Assembly: GCF_003121295.1 (NCBI RefSeq) | Contig: NZ_PHNC01000029.1 | Coordinates: 992,001-1,056,000 of the forward strand | Reading direction: 5' to 3' | DNA from: Streptomyces orinoci | Lineage (GTDB): Bacteria; Actinomycetota; Actinomycetes; Streptomycetales; Streptomycetaceae | DNA: 64,000 nucleotides | In this document: in pieces, positions 31,596 to 39,870 of the stretch | Layout: every line of letters starts with the position of its first letter | Position numbering within the stretch: the first letter of the stretch is position 1 | The notes under the pieces: generated by a model | Seen by the model: only the letters and a program-made list of their open reading frames with translations | Told to the model about the DNA's origin: nothing | The model's database searches: none | Program-made: the position numbers and the translations under genes

Positions 31596-34121
31596 GTGTT
31601 CCGTACCGCCTTGCGCAATGTGCTCGCGCACAAGGCCCGGCTGCTGATGACCGTCCTCGCCGTACTGCTCGGCGTGGCCTTTGTCTCCGGCACCCTGGTC
31701 TTCACCTCGACCGTCTCCGACGCGTACCAGAAGAGCTCCCAGAAGGGCTTCACCGGGATCGACGTCGCCATCACCCCGCACCGGGCGAAGGGCGAGGACC
31801 GGCAGCCCGGTGACATCCCCAACCTGTCCCAGGCCCTGCTCGACAAGGCCGCCAAGGTGCCCGGCGCCGCCTCGGTCTCCGGCTCGGTGCACGGCTTCGC
31901 CGGCATCGCCGACAAGGACGGCAAGCTGCTCGGCGAGGGCTTCAACTCCACCGGCTCCAACTACTACCCGGGCTCGAACGGCCAGGACGCCCGCTACCCG
32001 ATGAAGTCCGGCCGCGCCCCGCGGGCCCCCGGCGAGGTGGCCCTGGACCAGCGCACCGCCGACCGGGGCGGCTTCAAGCTCGGCGACACCATACGGATGT
32101 CCGTCAGCGGCCCGGTGCTCAGCCAGAAGCTCACCGGCATCTTCACCACCGACGACGGCAATGTGGCGGCCGGCGGCAGCCTGGCCCTGTTCGACACCCG
32201 CACCGCGCAGCAGCTCTACACCAAGCCCGGTGAGTTCTCCGAGATCGATGTCAAGGCCGCGCCCGGCACCTCCCAGGACGCCCTGAAGGCAGAGCTGGAC
32301 AAGCTGCTGCCGAAGGACGCCCAGACCACCACCGGCAAAAAGCTCGCCGATGACCAGGCCAAGGCGATAGCCGACGGCAGCAGCACCATGCGCACCGTGA
32401 TGCTGGTCTTCGCCGGGATCGCCCTGTTCGTCGGCATCTTCATCATCGCCAACACCTTCACCATGCTGATCGCCCAGCGCACCAAGGAGCTGGCCCTGAT
32501 GCGGGCGGTCGGCGCCAGCCGCCGCCAGATCACCCGCTCGGTGCTGATCGAGGCCTTTGTGGTGGGCGCGGTGGCCGGGGTGACCGGTCTGCTGGCGGGC
32601 ATCGGCATCGGCGCGGGCCTGCGCGCCCTGCTGAACAACACCGGCGCGGTGGTCCCGGACGGTCCGCTGGTGATCTCCCCCTCGACCGTGGTCACCTCGC
32701 TGGCCGTCGGCATCCTGGTGACCATGCTGGCCGCCTGGCTGCCCGGCCGCCGGGCCGCCAAGATCCCGCCGGTGGCCGCCATGAACAGCGTGCACGCGGT
32801 GGCCACCACCCGTTCGCTGGTGGTGCGCAACAGCATCGGCGGAGTGCTGGCCGCGGCCGGTGCCGCGCTGACCATCACCGCCGGCAGCAAGAGCATGCTG
32901 GGCCTGGGCGCCGGCCTGCTGCTGATCGGCGTGTTCGTGCTCACCCCGCTGCTGTCCCGGCCGCTGATAGCCGCCGCCGCTCCGCTGCTGCGCGTCTTCG
33001 GCATCTCCGGAAAGCTCGCCCGGCAGAACGCGGTGCGCAACCCGCGCCGTACCGCGGCCACCGCCTCGGCGCTGATGATCGGTCTGACCCTGATCACCGG
33101 CCTGACCGTGATCGCCGGCAGTGTGCAGAGCGCCATCGACAAGCTGGCCACCGACGCCCTGCGGGCCGACTATGTGGTCTCCATGGCCGGCGAGGGCGGC
33201 GGTATGGGCCTGTCCCCCGAGGTGGACAAGAAGCTGGCCGCGCTGCCCGAGGTCACCGCCAGCAGCCCGCTGCGCTCCACCGAGGCCCGGGTCGGCAGCG
33301 ACCTGCACTCCCTCACCGGGGTCAACGGCGACAGCTTCGCCAAGCTGACCAAGCTGCACTTTGTCTCCGGCTCCGACCAACTCACCGGCCGGCAGGCGAT
33401 CGTGGACGACCACACCGCCAAGGACTTCGGCTGGAAGCTGGGTTCCTCGGTGAATGTCACCTTCCAGGACGGCAAGCGGGACAAGCTCACCATCACCGGC
33501 CTCTTCGACGGCAACCGGATGATCCGCGGCATCATGGTGGACAACTCCGTGGTGACCCCGCATATGTCCGAGGTCCGCGATATGCAGGTGATGGTCAAGA
33601 CCAAGTCCGGTACCAGTGAGGCCACCAAGCGCTCGCTGACCAAGGCACTGGGCGACAACCCGGCCATCCAGATCCAGGACAAGAACGACATCTCCAATGC
33701 CATCGCCCAGGGCATCAACCTGCTGCTGAATGTGCTCTACGCACTGCTCGCCATGGCCGTGATCGTGGCGGTGCTCGGTGTGGTCAACACCCTGGCGATG
33801 TCGGTCTTCGAGCGCCAGCAGGAGATCGGCATGCTGCGCGCCATCGGCCTGGACCGCAAGGGCATCAAGCGGATGGTCCGCCTGGAGTCCCTGGTGATCT
33901 CGCTGTTCGGCGGGGTGCTGGGCATCGGCCTGGGCGTGTTCTTCGGCTGGGCCGCCGGTGAGCAGATCAAGGGCGGTCTGGCCACCTATGAACTGGTGCT
34001 GCCCTGGGGCCGGATGGGCATCTTCCTGCTGCTGGCCGGTCTGGTGGGCATGCTGGCCGCGCTCTGGCCCGCCCGCCGCGCCGCCCGGATGAATATGCTC
34101 TCCGCCATCAAGGCGGACTGA
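31596..34121 (+). CDS. FtsX-like ABC transporter permease
   Basis: 841 aa, GTG at 31596. Duplicated FtsX architecture: an N-terminal helix (LLMTVLAVLLGVAFVSGTLVF), a large extracytoplasmic domain (about 45-255), three helices with RTKELALMRAVGASRRQITRSVLIEA, a central pair of helices, a second half starting LARQNAVRNPRRTAATASALMIGL with its own outer domain, and three C-terminal helices with RQQEIGMLRAIGLDRKGIKRMVRLE. It works with the ATPase of 30775-31557. The substrate is unknown; homologues in Streptomyces are linked to antimicrobial-peptide or cell-envelope stress. A perfect hairpin follows the stop. Confidence 0.9.
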   Translation: MFRTALRNVLAHKARLLMTVLAVLLGVAFVSGTLVFTSTVSDAYQKSSQKGFTGIDVAITPHRAKGEDRQPGDIPNLSQALLDKAAKVPGAASVSGSVHGFAGIADKDGKLLGEGFNSTGSNYYPGSNGQDARYPMKSGRAPRAPGEVALDQRTADRGGFKLGDTIRMSVSGPVLSQKLTGIFTTDDGNVAAGGSLALFDTRTAQQLYTKPGEFSEIDVKAAPGTSQDALKAELDKLLPKDAQTTTGKKLADDQAKAIADGSSTMRTVMLVFAGIALFVGIFIIANTFTMLIAQRTKELALMRAVGASRRQITRSVLIEAFVVGAVAGVTGLLAGIGIGAGLRALLNNTGAVVPDGPLVISPSTVVTSLAVGILVTMLAAWLPGRRAAKIPPVAAMNSVHAVATTRSLVVRNSIGGVLAAAGAALTITAGSKSMLGLGAGLLLIGVFVLTPLLSRPLIAAAAPLLRVFGISGKLARQNAVRNPRRTAATASALMIGLTLITGLTVIAGSVQSAIDKLATDALRADYVVSMAGEGGGMGLSPEVDKKLAALPEVTASSPLRSTEARVGSDLHSLTGVNGDSFAKLTKLHFVSGSDQLTGRQAIVDDHTAKDFGWKLGSSVNVTFQDGKRDKLTITGLFDGNRMIRGIMVDNSVVTPHMSEVRDMQVMVKTKSGTSEATKRSLTKALGDNPAIQIQDKNDISNAIAQGINLLLNVLYALLAMAVIVAVLGVVNTLAMSVFERQQEIGMLRAIGLDRKGIKRMVRLESLVISLFGGVLGIGLGVFFGWAAGEQIKGGLATYELVLPWGRMGIFLLLAGLVGMLAALWPARRAARMNMLSAIKAD

Positions 34122-34157
34122 TTCCAGGCACCTTGACGGCACTTTGAAGGCCACGTT

Positions 34158-34194
34158 GACGGGCCCGGCTCCTTCTCCAGGAGCCGGGCCCGTC
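34158..34194. terminator. Perfect 16-bp bidirectional hairpin terminator
   Basis: Arms gacgggcccggctcct (34158-34173) and aggagccgggcccgtc (34179-34194) with a 5-base loop, in the 78-base gap between the convergent permease and CFA-synthase genes. Confidence 0.85.
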
Positions 34195-34199
34195 GGCGT

Positions 34200-35510
34200 T
34201 CAGCCCCGCCACTCCCTGGTCCGCAGCGGCAGCCCCGGCTCCCCCGATACCGGGGTACGCACCGCCAGCACCTGGTTGACGCCGATCCGGTTGCGCTCGA
34301 AGGACAGCGCCGAGGCGGCCATGTACAGCAGCCACACCCTGGCCCGGCCCGGCGAGGTCAGCCGCACCGCCTCGTCCCAGTGCTCCTGGAGATTGGCCAC
34401 CCAGGCCCGCAGGGTGAGGCCGTAGTGCTCGCGCAGCGCCTCCACATCACGGACCTCGAAACCGGCCTCCTCCAGCTGGGCCACCGTGCGCCCCACCGGG
34501 GCCAGTTCACCGTCGGGGAAGACATAGCGGTCGATGAACTCGTCCACCCGGTAGTGCCGTTCGTCCCGCAGCGGGCGCCGGCCGATCTGGTGGTTGAGCA
34601 GCCGCCCGCCCGGCCGCAGCAGCGCATGGAGATCCGCGGCGTACTCGGCATACCGCGCCGAACCCACATGCTCGGCCATGCCGATGGACGAAATGGCGTC
34701 ATACGGCCCGTCGTTGAGCTCCCGGTAGTCCTGGACCCGGATCTCCACCCGGTCCGCCAGCCCGGCCTCGGCCACCCGCTTACGGGCGTAGAGCGCCTGC
34801 TCCTCGGAGAGGGTGATGCCCACCGCGCTCACCCCGTACTCATGGGCGGCGTGCAGCACCATGGAGCCCCAGCCGCAGCCCACGTCCAGCAGCCGCATCC
34901 CCGCCCGCAGCCCCAACTTCCGGCACACCAGGTCGAGTTTGGCGCGCTGCGCCTCCTCCAGGGTGGCGCCGGGCTCCCAGTAGGCGCAGGAGTAGACCAT
35001 GGACGGGCCGAGCACCCGCTCGTAGAAGGTGTTGCCCACGTCGTAGTGGTGGCTGATGGCCTGCTTGTCCCGGCGCAGGGTGTGCAGCGCCCCGCCGGGC
35101 CTGCGGGCCTCCTCGGCGGGCGGCGCGGGGGGCGGCAGCGGTCCGGCGAGCCGGATCAACTCCCGGGCGGCCAGGCGCAGTCGGGGGTCGCGCAGGGCGG
35201 CCAGCAGCGCCCTGGCGCCGGTGGGGCGGGCGGGGTCCTCGCCGCGCTCCCAGAGGTTGCCGGCCAGCAGGTCCAGGGCCTGGTAGAGATCGCCCTCCAC
35301 CTGGAGGTCACCGGCCACCCAGGCGCGGGCCAGGCCCAGTTCGCCGGGCTTCCACAGCAGCCTGCGCAGCGCCCGGCGGTTGCGGATGACCAGCACCGGG
35401 GTGCCGGGCGGGCCGGACTCGCTGCCGTCCCAGGCGCGCAGGCGGACCGGGAGCGGGACTCCCAGTACCTGTTGCGCGAGCGCGGTGAGCCGTTGGGCGG
35501 CCTGGGGCAT
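34200..35510 (-). CDS. Cyclopropane-fatty-acyl-phospholipid synthase family methyltransferase
   Basis: 436 aa from the ATG at 35510 (GGAGGTGCGAT upstream). An N-terminal helical domain to about 140 is followed by the class I methyltransferase core: ISHHYDVGNTFYERVLGPSMVYSCAYW, SAM motif LLDVGCGWGSMVLHAA, VGITLSEEQ and the family signature ISSIGMAEHVG. The bicarbonate/active-site segment RVDEFIDRYVFPDGE is present. It transfers a methylene or methyl group from SAM to unsaturated acyl chains of phospholipids in the membrane. It ends against a bidirectional terminator. Confidence 0.9.
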   Translation of the reverse strand: MPQAAQRLTALAQQVLGVPLPVRLRAWDGSESGPPGTPVLVIRNRRALRRLLWKPGELGLARAWVAGDLQVEGDLYQALDLLAGNLWERGEDPARPTGARALLAALRDPRLRLAARELIRLAGPLPPPAPPAEEARRPGGALHTLRRDKQAISHHYDVGNTFYERVLGPSMVYSCAYWEPGATLEEAQRAKLDLVCRKLGLRAGMRLLDVGCGWGSMVLHAAHEYGVSAVGITLSEEQALYARKRVAEAGLADRVEIRVQDYRELNDGPYDAISSIGMAEHVGSARYAEYAADLHALLRPGGRLLNHQIGRRPLRDERHYRVDEFIDRYVFPDGELAPVGRTVAQLEEAGFEVRDVEALREHYGLTLRAWVANLQEHWDEAVRLTSPGRARVWLLYMAASALSFERNRIGVNQVLAVRTPVSGEPGLPLRTREWRG

Positions 35511-35694
35511 ATCGCACCTCCATGATGAAGCGCCGGAAGACCGGGATGGATTCATCCGACGCCTGAACACCAGCGGATGTGCAAGTACTCCTTCCCGGGG
35601 AAAGCCCGTCACCTTCCCCGGGGGAGCCGCTTTCTGCCGTGACGGCCCAACGGCCGGGCGCACCCCTCAGCGCCCCGGCGCCCCGGGTACGCCG

Positions 35695-35730
35695 AAGGGC
35701 GCCCACCCCACGGATTTGGTGGACGCCCTT
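35695..35730 (-). terminator. Hairpin terminator after ndh
   Basis: Arms aagggcgcccacc (35695-35707) and ggtggacgccctt (35718-35730), 13 bp with one G-U pair, 16 bases past the ndh stop. The rest of 35511-35694 shows no gene. Confidence 0.7.
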
Positions 35731-35746
35731 GGTGTGTGACCTTGGG

Positions 35747-37129
35747 TCAGCTGGCCTTGGCCTTCTGCGGGGAAGCCGCGTCGGCGGGCTGCGGGGCGGG
35801 CTTGGCGGCCTCGTAGAACTCCTCGCGGGGGTTCTCCATGGCGCCCAGCGAGACGACCTCGCGCTTGAGGAACATGCCCAGGGTCCAGTCCGCAAAGACG
35901 CGGATCTTCCGGTTCCAGGTCGGCATGGCCAGACCGTGGTAGCCGCGGTGCATGTACCAGGCGAGACGGCCCTTGAGCTTGATCTTCATCTTGCCCATGA
36001 CGATCATCGCGACGCCCTTGTGCAGGCCGAGACCGGCCACCGCGCCCTTGTTGGCGTGGGCGTAGGTCTTCTGCGGGAAGCCGCGCATCCCGGAGACCAC
36101 ATTGTCGCCGAGCACCTTGGCCTGGCGCAGCGCGTGCTGGGCGTTGGGCGGGCACCAGGCGTTCTCATTGCCGGCCTTGCGCCCGACCATGTCCGGGACC
36201 TGGGCGTTGTCGCCCGCGGCCCAGATGTAGTCGGTGCCCTGCACCTGGAGGGTCTCCGAGGTGTCCACATGGCCGCGCGGGCCCAGCGGCAGGCCGAAGC
36301 GGGCCAGCGCCGGGTTGGGCTTGACGCCCGCGGTCCACACGATGGTGCTGGCATCGACCTCCAGGCCGTTCTTCAGCACCACATGGCCGTCCACGCAGGA
36401 GTCCATGGAGGTGGAGAGGTAGATCTCGACCCCGCGGCTCTCCAGGTGCTCCTTGCCGTACTGGCCGAGCTTGGGGCCCACCTCGGGGAGGATCTTGTCC
36501 GCGGCGTCCACGAGGATGAAACGCATGTCCTCGCGCTTGACGTTGCGGTAGTGCTTGGCGGCGTCGCGGGCCATGTCCTCGACCTCACCGACGGTCTCCG
36601 CACCCGCGAAGCCACCGCCGACGAAGACGAAGGTCAGCGCCTTGCGGCGGATCTCCTCATCGGTGGTGGAGTCGGCCTTGTCGAGCTGCTCCAGCACATG
36701 GTTGCGCAGGCCGATGGCCTCCTCGATGCCCTTCATGCCGATGCCCTGCTCGGCGAGGCCGGGGATCGGGAAGGTACGGGAGACCGCGCCCAGCGCGATG
36801 ACCAGGTAGTCGAAGGGCAGCTCATACGCCTCGCCGACCAGCGGGGCGATGGTGGCGACCTTGCGGTCCTGGTCGATGGTGGTGACGCGGCCGGTGAGGA
36901 CCTCCGCCTTGGGGAGCACCCGGCGCAGCGGCACCACGACATGACGCGGGGAGATGCTGCCGGCGGCTGCTTCGGGGAGGAAGGGCTGGTACGTCATGTA
37001 CGAGCGCGGGTCAACGACCGTGACGGTCGCCTCGCCGTACCGCATCTTCTTCAGGATGCGGCGCGCCGCATACAGGCCGACGTACCCACCGCCTACTACG
37101 AGGATCCGTGGACGCTCCGTGGTGCTCAT
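35747..37129 (-). CDS. ndh: Type II NADH dehydrogenase (NDH-2)
   Basis: 460 aa from the ATG at 37129. Two Rossmann folds: FAD-binding ILVVGGGYVGLYAARRIL at the start and NADH-binding FVFVGGGFAGAETVGEVEDM near 165, then the FAD-contact motif YIWAAGDNAQVPD near 300. The C-terminal amphipathic region (RLAWYMHRGYHGLAMPTWNRKIRVFADWTLGMFL) suits membrane attachment. It oxidises NADH and reduces menaquinone without pumping protons. A Rex-like operator (37446-37463) lies in the 398-base upstream gap, which fits redox control by NADH/NAD+. Otherwise 37157-37445 shows only an imperfect hairpin around 37290-37335. Confidence 0.92.
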   Translation of the reverse strand: MSTTERPRILVVGGGYVGLYAARRILKKMRYGEATVTVVDPRSYMTYQPFLPEAAAGSISPRHVVVPLRRVLPKAEVLTGRVTTIDQDRKVATIAPLVGEAYELPFDYLVIALGAVSRTFPIPGLAEQGIGMKGIEEAIGLRNHVLEQLDKADSTTDEEIRRKALTFVFVGGGFAGAETVGEVEDMARDAAKHYRNVKREDMRFILVDAADKILPEVGPKLGQYGKEHLESRGVEIYLSTSMDSCVDGHVVLKNGLEVDASTIVWTAGVKPNPALARFGLPLGPRGHVDTSETLQVQGTDYIWAAGDNAQVPDMVGRKAGNENAWCPPNAQHALRQAKVLGDNVVSGMRGFPQKTYAHANKGAVAGLGLHKGVAMIVMGKMKIKLKGRLAWYMHRGYHGLAMPTWNRKIRVFADWTLGMFLKREVVSLGAMENPREEFYEAAKPAPQPADAASPQKAKAS

Positions 37130-37445
37130 GATTCGAGTATCCAGCACGGTTCCCACGGGTGCGCGTGCGCCCCGACCACAGTCTTACAGGGGGGTCTGCT
37201 ACACTGCGCGGCCCACGTGACCGACGCCATAGCCGAGAAGGGGAACCACGCGGTCCACTTCTGCGTTGACACCCCCGCTGAACTGGCCTTGCGGGCCCGA
37301 GCGTCAGTGGACCACCGCTCGAACGGGCCCTGTCGGTTACCACCGTCAACCCTTGCCCGGCCTGCGCCAAGGCGCCCTTGCGAGCCCGTTCCCGCACGGA
37401 TGGGCAGACCGGCGGCCACTTCTTGACCGCCGGCGCCAAATTTTC

Positions 37446-37463
37446 ATGTGAAGGATTTCACGA
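37446..37463. promoter_or_regulatory. Rex-type operator upstream of ndh
   Basis: The sequence atgtgaaggatttcacga has the TGTGAA-N4-TTCAC core of the Streptomyces Rex operator (TGTGAACNNNTTCACA) with the outer A replaced by G. It lies about 317 bases upstream of the ndh start and just past the ppx stop, so the ndh mRNA would have a long leader. Confidence 0.6.
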
Positions 37464-37527
37464 ACTTTTTCCGCCGGGCCCTCCGGCCGGGCTTCCGGCC
37501 GGGTTCCCAGGGGCCTTCAACGGGCCC

Positions 37528-38466
37528 TCAGGCGATGCTCCAGGCGATCCCGTCGAGGATGTCGTGCTCGCTCACCACGACCTCCCGGGCGCCGGTCCGC
37601 TCCATCACACACTGCAGCACCAGCGCCCCGGCGCCGATCACATCCACCCGGCCCGGGTGCAGCACCGGGATGGCCGCACGCTGCTCATGGGTGGCGGTCA
37701 GCAGCCGCTCGGTGACCTCCCGGACCTTCGCCAGCGGGATCCGGGCATGGTGGATGGCCGCCGAGTCGTACTCGGGCAGTTCCAGGGCGATCGCCGCCAC
37801 CGTGGTCACCGACCCGGCCAGGCCCACCAGGGTGCGTGCCTCGCGCAGCGGGACGCTCGCCTCCGCCAGGTCCAGCGCGGCCTGGACATCGGCCCGTATG
37901 GCGGCGATTTGATCCGGCGCCGGCGGGTCGGTGACCGTCCCCTGGTGCACCAGATGACGCTCCGTCATCCGCACACAGCCCACATCCACACTGCGCGCCG
38001 CCCGGACATGCTCCTCGCCCACCACGAACTCGGTGGAGCCGCCGCCGATGTCCACCACCAGGAAGGGCCGCTCCAGGTCGGCGCGGCCGGCCAGCTCCCT
38101 GGTGGCGCCGGTGAAGGAGAACTCCGCCTCCTGGTCACCGCTGATCACCTCCGGCTCCACGCCCAGGATCTCCACCACGCCGCGGACGAAGTCGTCCCGG
38201 TTCTCCGCGTCCCGGGAGGCGGAGGTGGCCACAAAGCGGGTGCGCTCGGCCTTGAGTTCCCGGATCACCTCCGCGTACTCGCGGCAGGCGGCGAAGGTGC
38301 GCTCCAGGGCCTCGGGCGCCAGGCGCCCGGTGCGGTCCACGCCCTGGCCGAGCCGGACGATGGTCATCCGCCGGTCCAGCTCGATGAGTTCACCGGTGGC
38401 CGGATTCGCGTCCGCTACGAGGAGACGGATCGAATTGGTACCGCAGTCAACGGCGGCGACACGCAT
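37528..38466 (-). CDS. Exopolyphosphatase / guanosine pentaphosphate phosphohydrolase (Ppx/GppA)
   Basis: 312 aa from the ATG at 38466 (AGGAG upstream). ASKHA-fold phosphatase: VAAVDCGTNSIRLLVAD, RFVATSASRDAENRDDFV, ISGDQEAEFSFTGA and VVDIGGGSTEFVVG are the phosphate-binding loops. It is the short actinobacterial form with only the two Ppx/GppA domains. It hydrolyses polyphosphate or pppGpp. It belongs to the conserved actinobacterial set eno, ftsB, DUF501, ppx, all on the minus strand here. Confidence 0.9.
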   Translation of the reverse strand: MRVAAVDCGTNSIRLLVADANPATGELIELDRRMTIVRLGQGVDRTGRLAPEALERTFAACREYAEVIRELKAERTRFVATSASRDAENRDDFVRGVVEILGVEPEVISGDQEAEFSFTGATRELAGRADLERPFLVVDIGGGSTEFVVGEEHVRAARSVDVGCVRMTERHLVHQGTVTDPPAPDQIAAIRADVQAALDLAEASVPLREARTLVGLAGSVTTVAAIALELPEYDSAAIHHARIPLAKVREVTERLLTATHEQRAAIPVLHPGRVDVIGAGALVLQCVMERTGAREVVVSEHDILDGIAWSIA

Positions 38467-38586
38467 GAGTGCTCCTGAAAGTGGGGTATGGGGCGCCCCT
38501 TCAGGGGCGCGGGACGGTGAAATCCTGCGGCTCCGCCGCGTGGGCACGACCAGCCACAAACTGCCCGCACTCGAACACGGCCTGAC
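38467..38586. repeat. Intergenic relative of the dispersed repeat
   Basis: Contains ggggcgccccttcaggggcg and gcggctccgccgcgtgggca followed by cgaccagcca, segments shared with 22638-22675 and 47470-47510. No gene seen. Confidence 0.55.
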
Positions 38587-39117
38587 TCAGCCCTGCTCGC
38601 CCTCGCACGGCGAGACACAAGGCCCCTTGCGCCACCACTCCGGCAGCATCGCGATCGCCTCATCGCCCAGCGGATTGACCCCCGGCCCCGCCGCCAGCGA
38701 GTGCCCCACCAGCACATGCAGGCACTTGACCCGGTCCGGCATGCCGCCCGCGCTGGGGAAGCCCTCCAGCACCTCGATGGCGTCCCGGCGCCGGATGTAG
38801 TCCTCGTGCGCGGCCCGGTAGGCGGCGGCCAGTTCCGGATCGGTCTTCAGCCGCTCGGACATCTCCTTCATCACGCCCTCGGCCTCCAGCGTGCCGATGG
38901 CGGAGGACGCCCGGGGGCAGGTCAGGTAGTAGAGGGTGGGGAAGGGCGTACCGTCCTCCAGCCGCGGCGCGGTCTCGACCACATCGGGGTTGCCGCAGGG
39001 GCAGCGGTGCGCGATGGCGCGCAGACCGCGCGGCGGGCGCCCCAACTGCGCCTTGAAGGCGGCGATATCGGCGTCGGTGGGCTCGGTGGGCTCGGTCTGC
39101 GGAGGAGGGGTTTCCAT
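38587..39117 (-). CDS. DUF501 domain-containing protein
   Basis: 176 aa from the ATG at 39117. DUF501 is recognised by LGRPPRGLRAIAHRCPCGNPDVVETAPRLEDGTPFPTLYYLTCPRA in pieces, then GGMPDRVKCLHVLVGHSLAAGPGVNPLGDEA. CPCG with a later CP and KCLH could bind a metal. The function is unknown, but the gene is kept between ftsB and ppx across Actinobacteria, suggesting a link to division or envelope metabolism (inference). Confidence 0.88.
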   Translation of the reverse strand: METPPPQTEPTEPTDADIAAFKAQLGRPPRGLRAIAHRCPCGNPDVVETAPRLEDGTPFPTLYYLTCPRASSAIGTLEAEGVMKEMSERLKTDPELAAAYRAAHEDYIRRRDAIEVLEGFPSAGGMPDRVKCLHVLVGHSLAAGPGVNPLGDEAIAMLPEWWRKGPCVSPCEGEQG

Positions 39118-39187
39118 GGGCTCGCTTGTGCTCGGTGGGTCTGGTCGGACTGGTGGGTCCGGTCGGTCTTGGTGAAGGGGCGGGGCG

Positions 39188-39649
39188 TCAGCGGCGGTTG
39201 TCGGCCGCGTCCACACCGTCCCAGAGGTTGCGGTACCAGGGCCGGTCGGCGGCTCCCTGGTCCTTCGGCCGGCGGGCGGCGCCACTGCCGTCCAGCACGG
39301 TGTAGCCGGTCTCGCCGGGGCGTACATAGTGCAGGTGCTCGCGCGCCTGCTGCTCGACATATGCCGGGTCCTCCAGCCGTGCCTTCTCGTCGCTCAGCCG
39401 TCTGACCTCCTGGCGGGCGTGCTCGGACTGCCGCCGCTGGTCGTCGATGTCAGACCGCTGGGTGACCCACTGGCGCATGGGGTAGGCGAGGGCGACGACC
39501 AGCGAACAGACCACCAGCGCCAGCAGCGCGGCCCGGCCGGTCAGCCGGCTGCGCCGCGGTGGCCCGGTGCGGCGGACGTTCGGCCCCTGGACCAGCACCG
39601 TGCCGAGCGCCTTGAGTCTGGTCGCGGTGGAAAACCGTTCCGCCGCCAC
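39188..39649 (-). CDS. FtsB/DivIC-family septum formation initiator
   Basis: 153 aa, GTG at 39649 with GGGGAGGCGAT upstream. A cytosolic basic N-terminus to about 38, one membrane helix (AALLALVVCSLVVALAY), then a coiled coil (DIDDQRRQSEHARQEVRRLSDEKARLED) and the family motif PAYVEQQAREHLHYVRPGETGY. It should join the FtsQ-FtsL-FtsB divisome complex that activates septal cell-wall synthesis at sporulation septa. It lies downstream of eno and upstream of DUF501 and ppx. Confidence 0.9.
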   Translation of the reverse strand: MAAERFSTATRLKALGTVLVQGPNVRRTGPPRRSRLTGRAALLALVVCSLVVALAYPMRQWVTQRSDIDDQRRQSEHARQEVRRLSDEKARLEDPAYVEQQAREHLHYVRPGETGYTVLDGSGAARRPKDQGAADRPWYRNLWDGVDAADNRR

Positions 39650-39798
39650 ATCGCCTCCCCTTGGGTCCGGTTAGGGACGGGTCCGGTGCGGACGCACAAA
39701 GCCCGTCCCCGGCCACGGTACGGGACCATGACCGAGGACGGGGTGAAGCTGAGGGCTTGTCAGCCCCAGCCCTTGCTGTGGCTACTCAGTTCCCCGAA

Positions 39799-39870
39799 CG
39801 CTGTGCTTACTGGTTCGCAGAGCGCTGTGCTTACTAGTTCGCAGAGCGCTGTGCTTACTAGTTCGCAGAG
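39799..39870. repeat. Three tandem 24-bp repeats at the 3' end of eno
   Basis: Units at 39799-39822, 39823-39846 and 39847-39870 follow cgctgtgcttactagttcgc plus agag; units 2 and 3 are identical and unit 1 has one change (tactgg). The eno stop (39858-39860) is in unit 3, so the last codons plus stop of eno are copied twice downstream. Each unit has a near dyad gctgtgc / gcagagc. Confidence 0.9.

Noticed and set aside
31437..34154. 905-codon minus-strand open frame
   Set aside because: Antisense to the FtsX-like permease; composition rich in Gly, His and Gln without recognisable domains.
39799..39870. Possible CRISPR array (three tandem units)
   Set aside because: Units are directly adjacent with no spacers, and one overlaps the eno stop codon. 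This is a tandem duplication, not an array.
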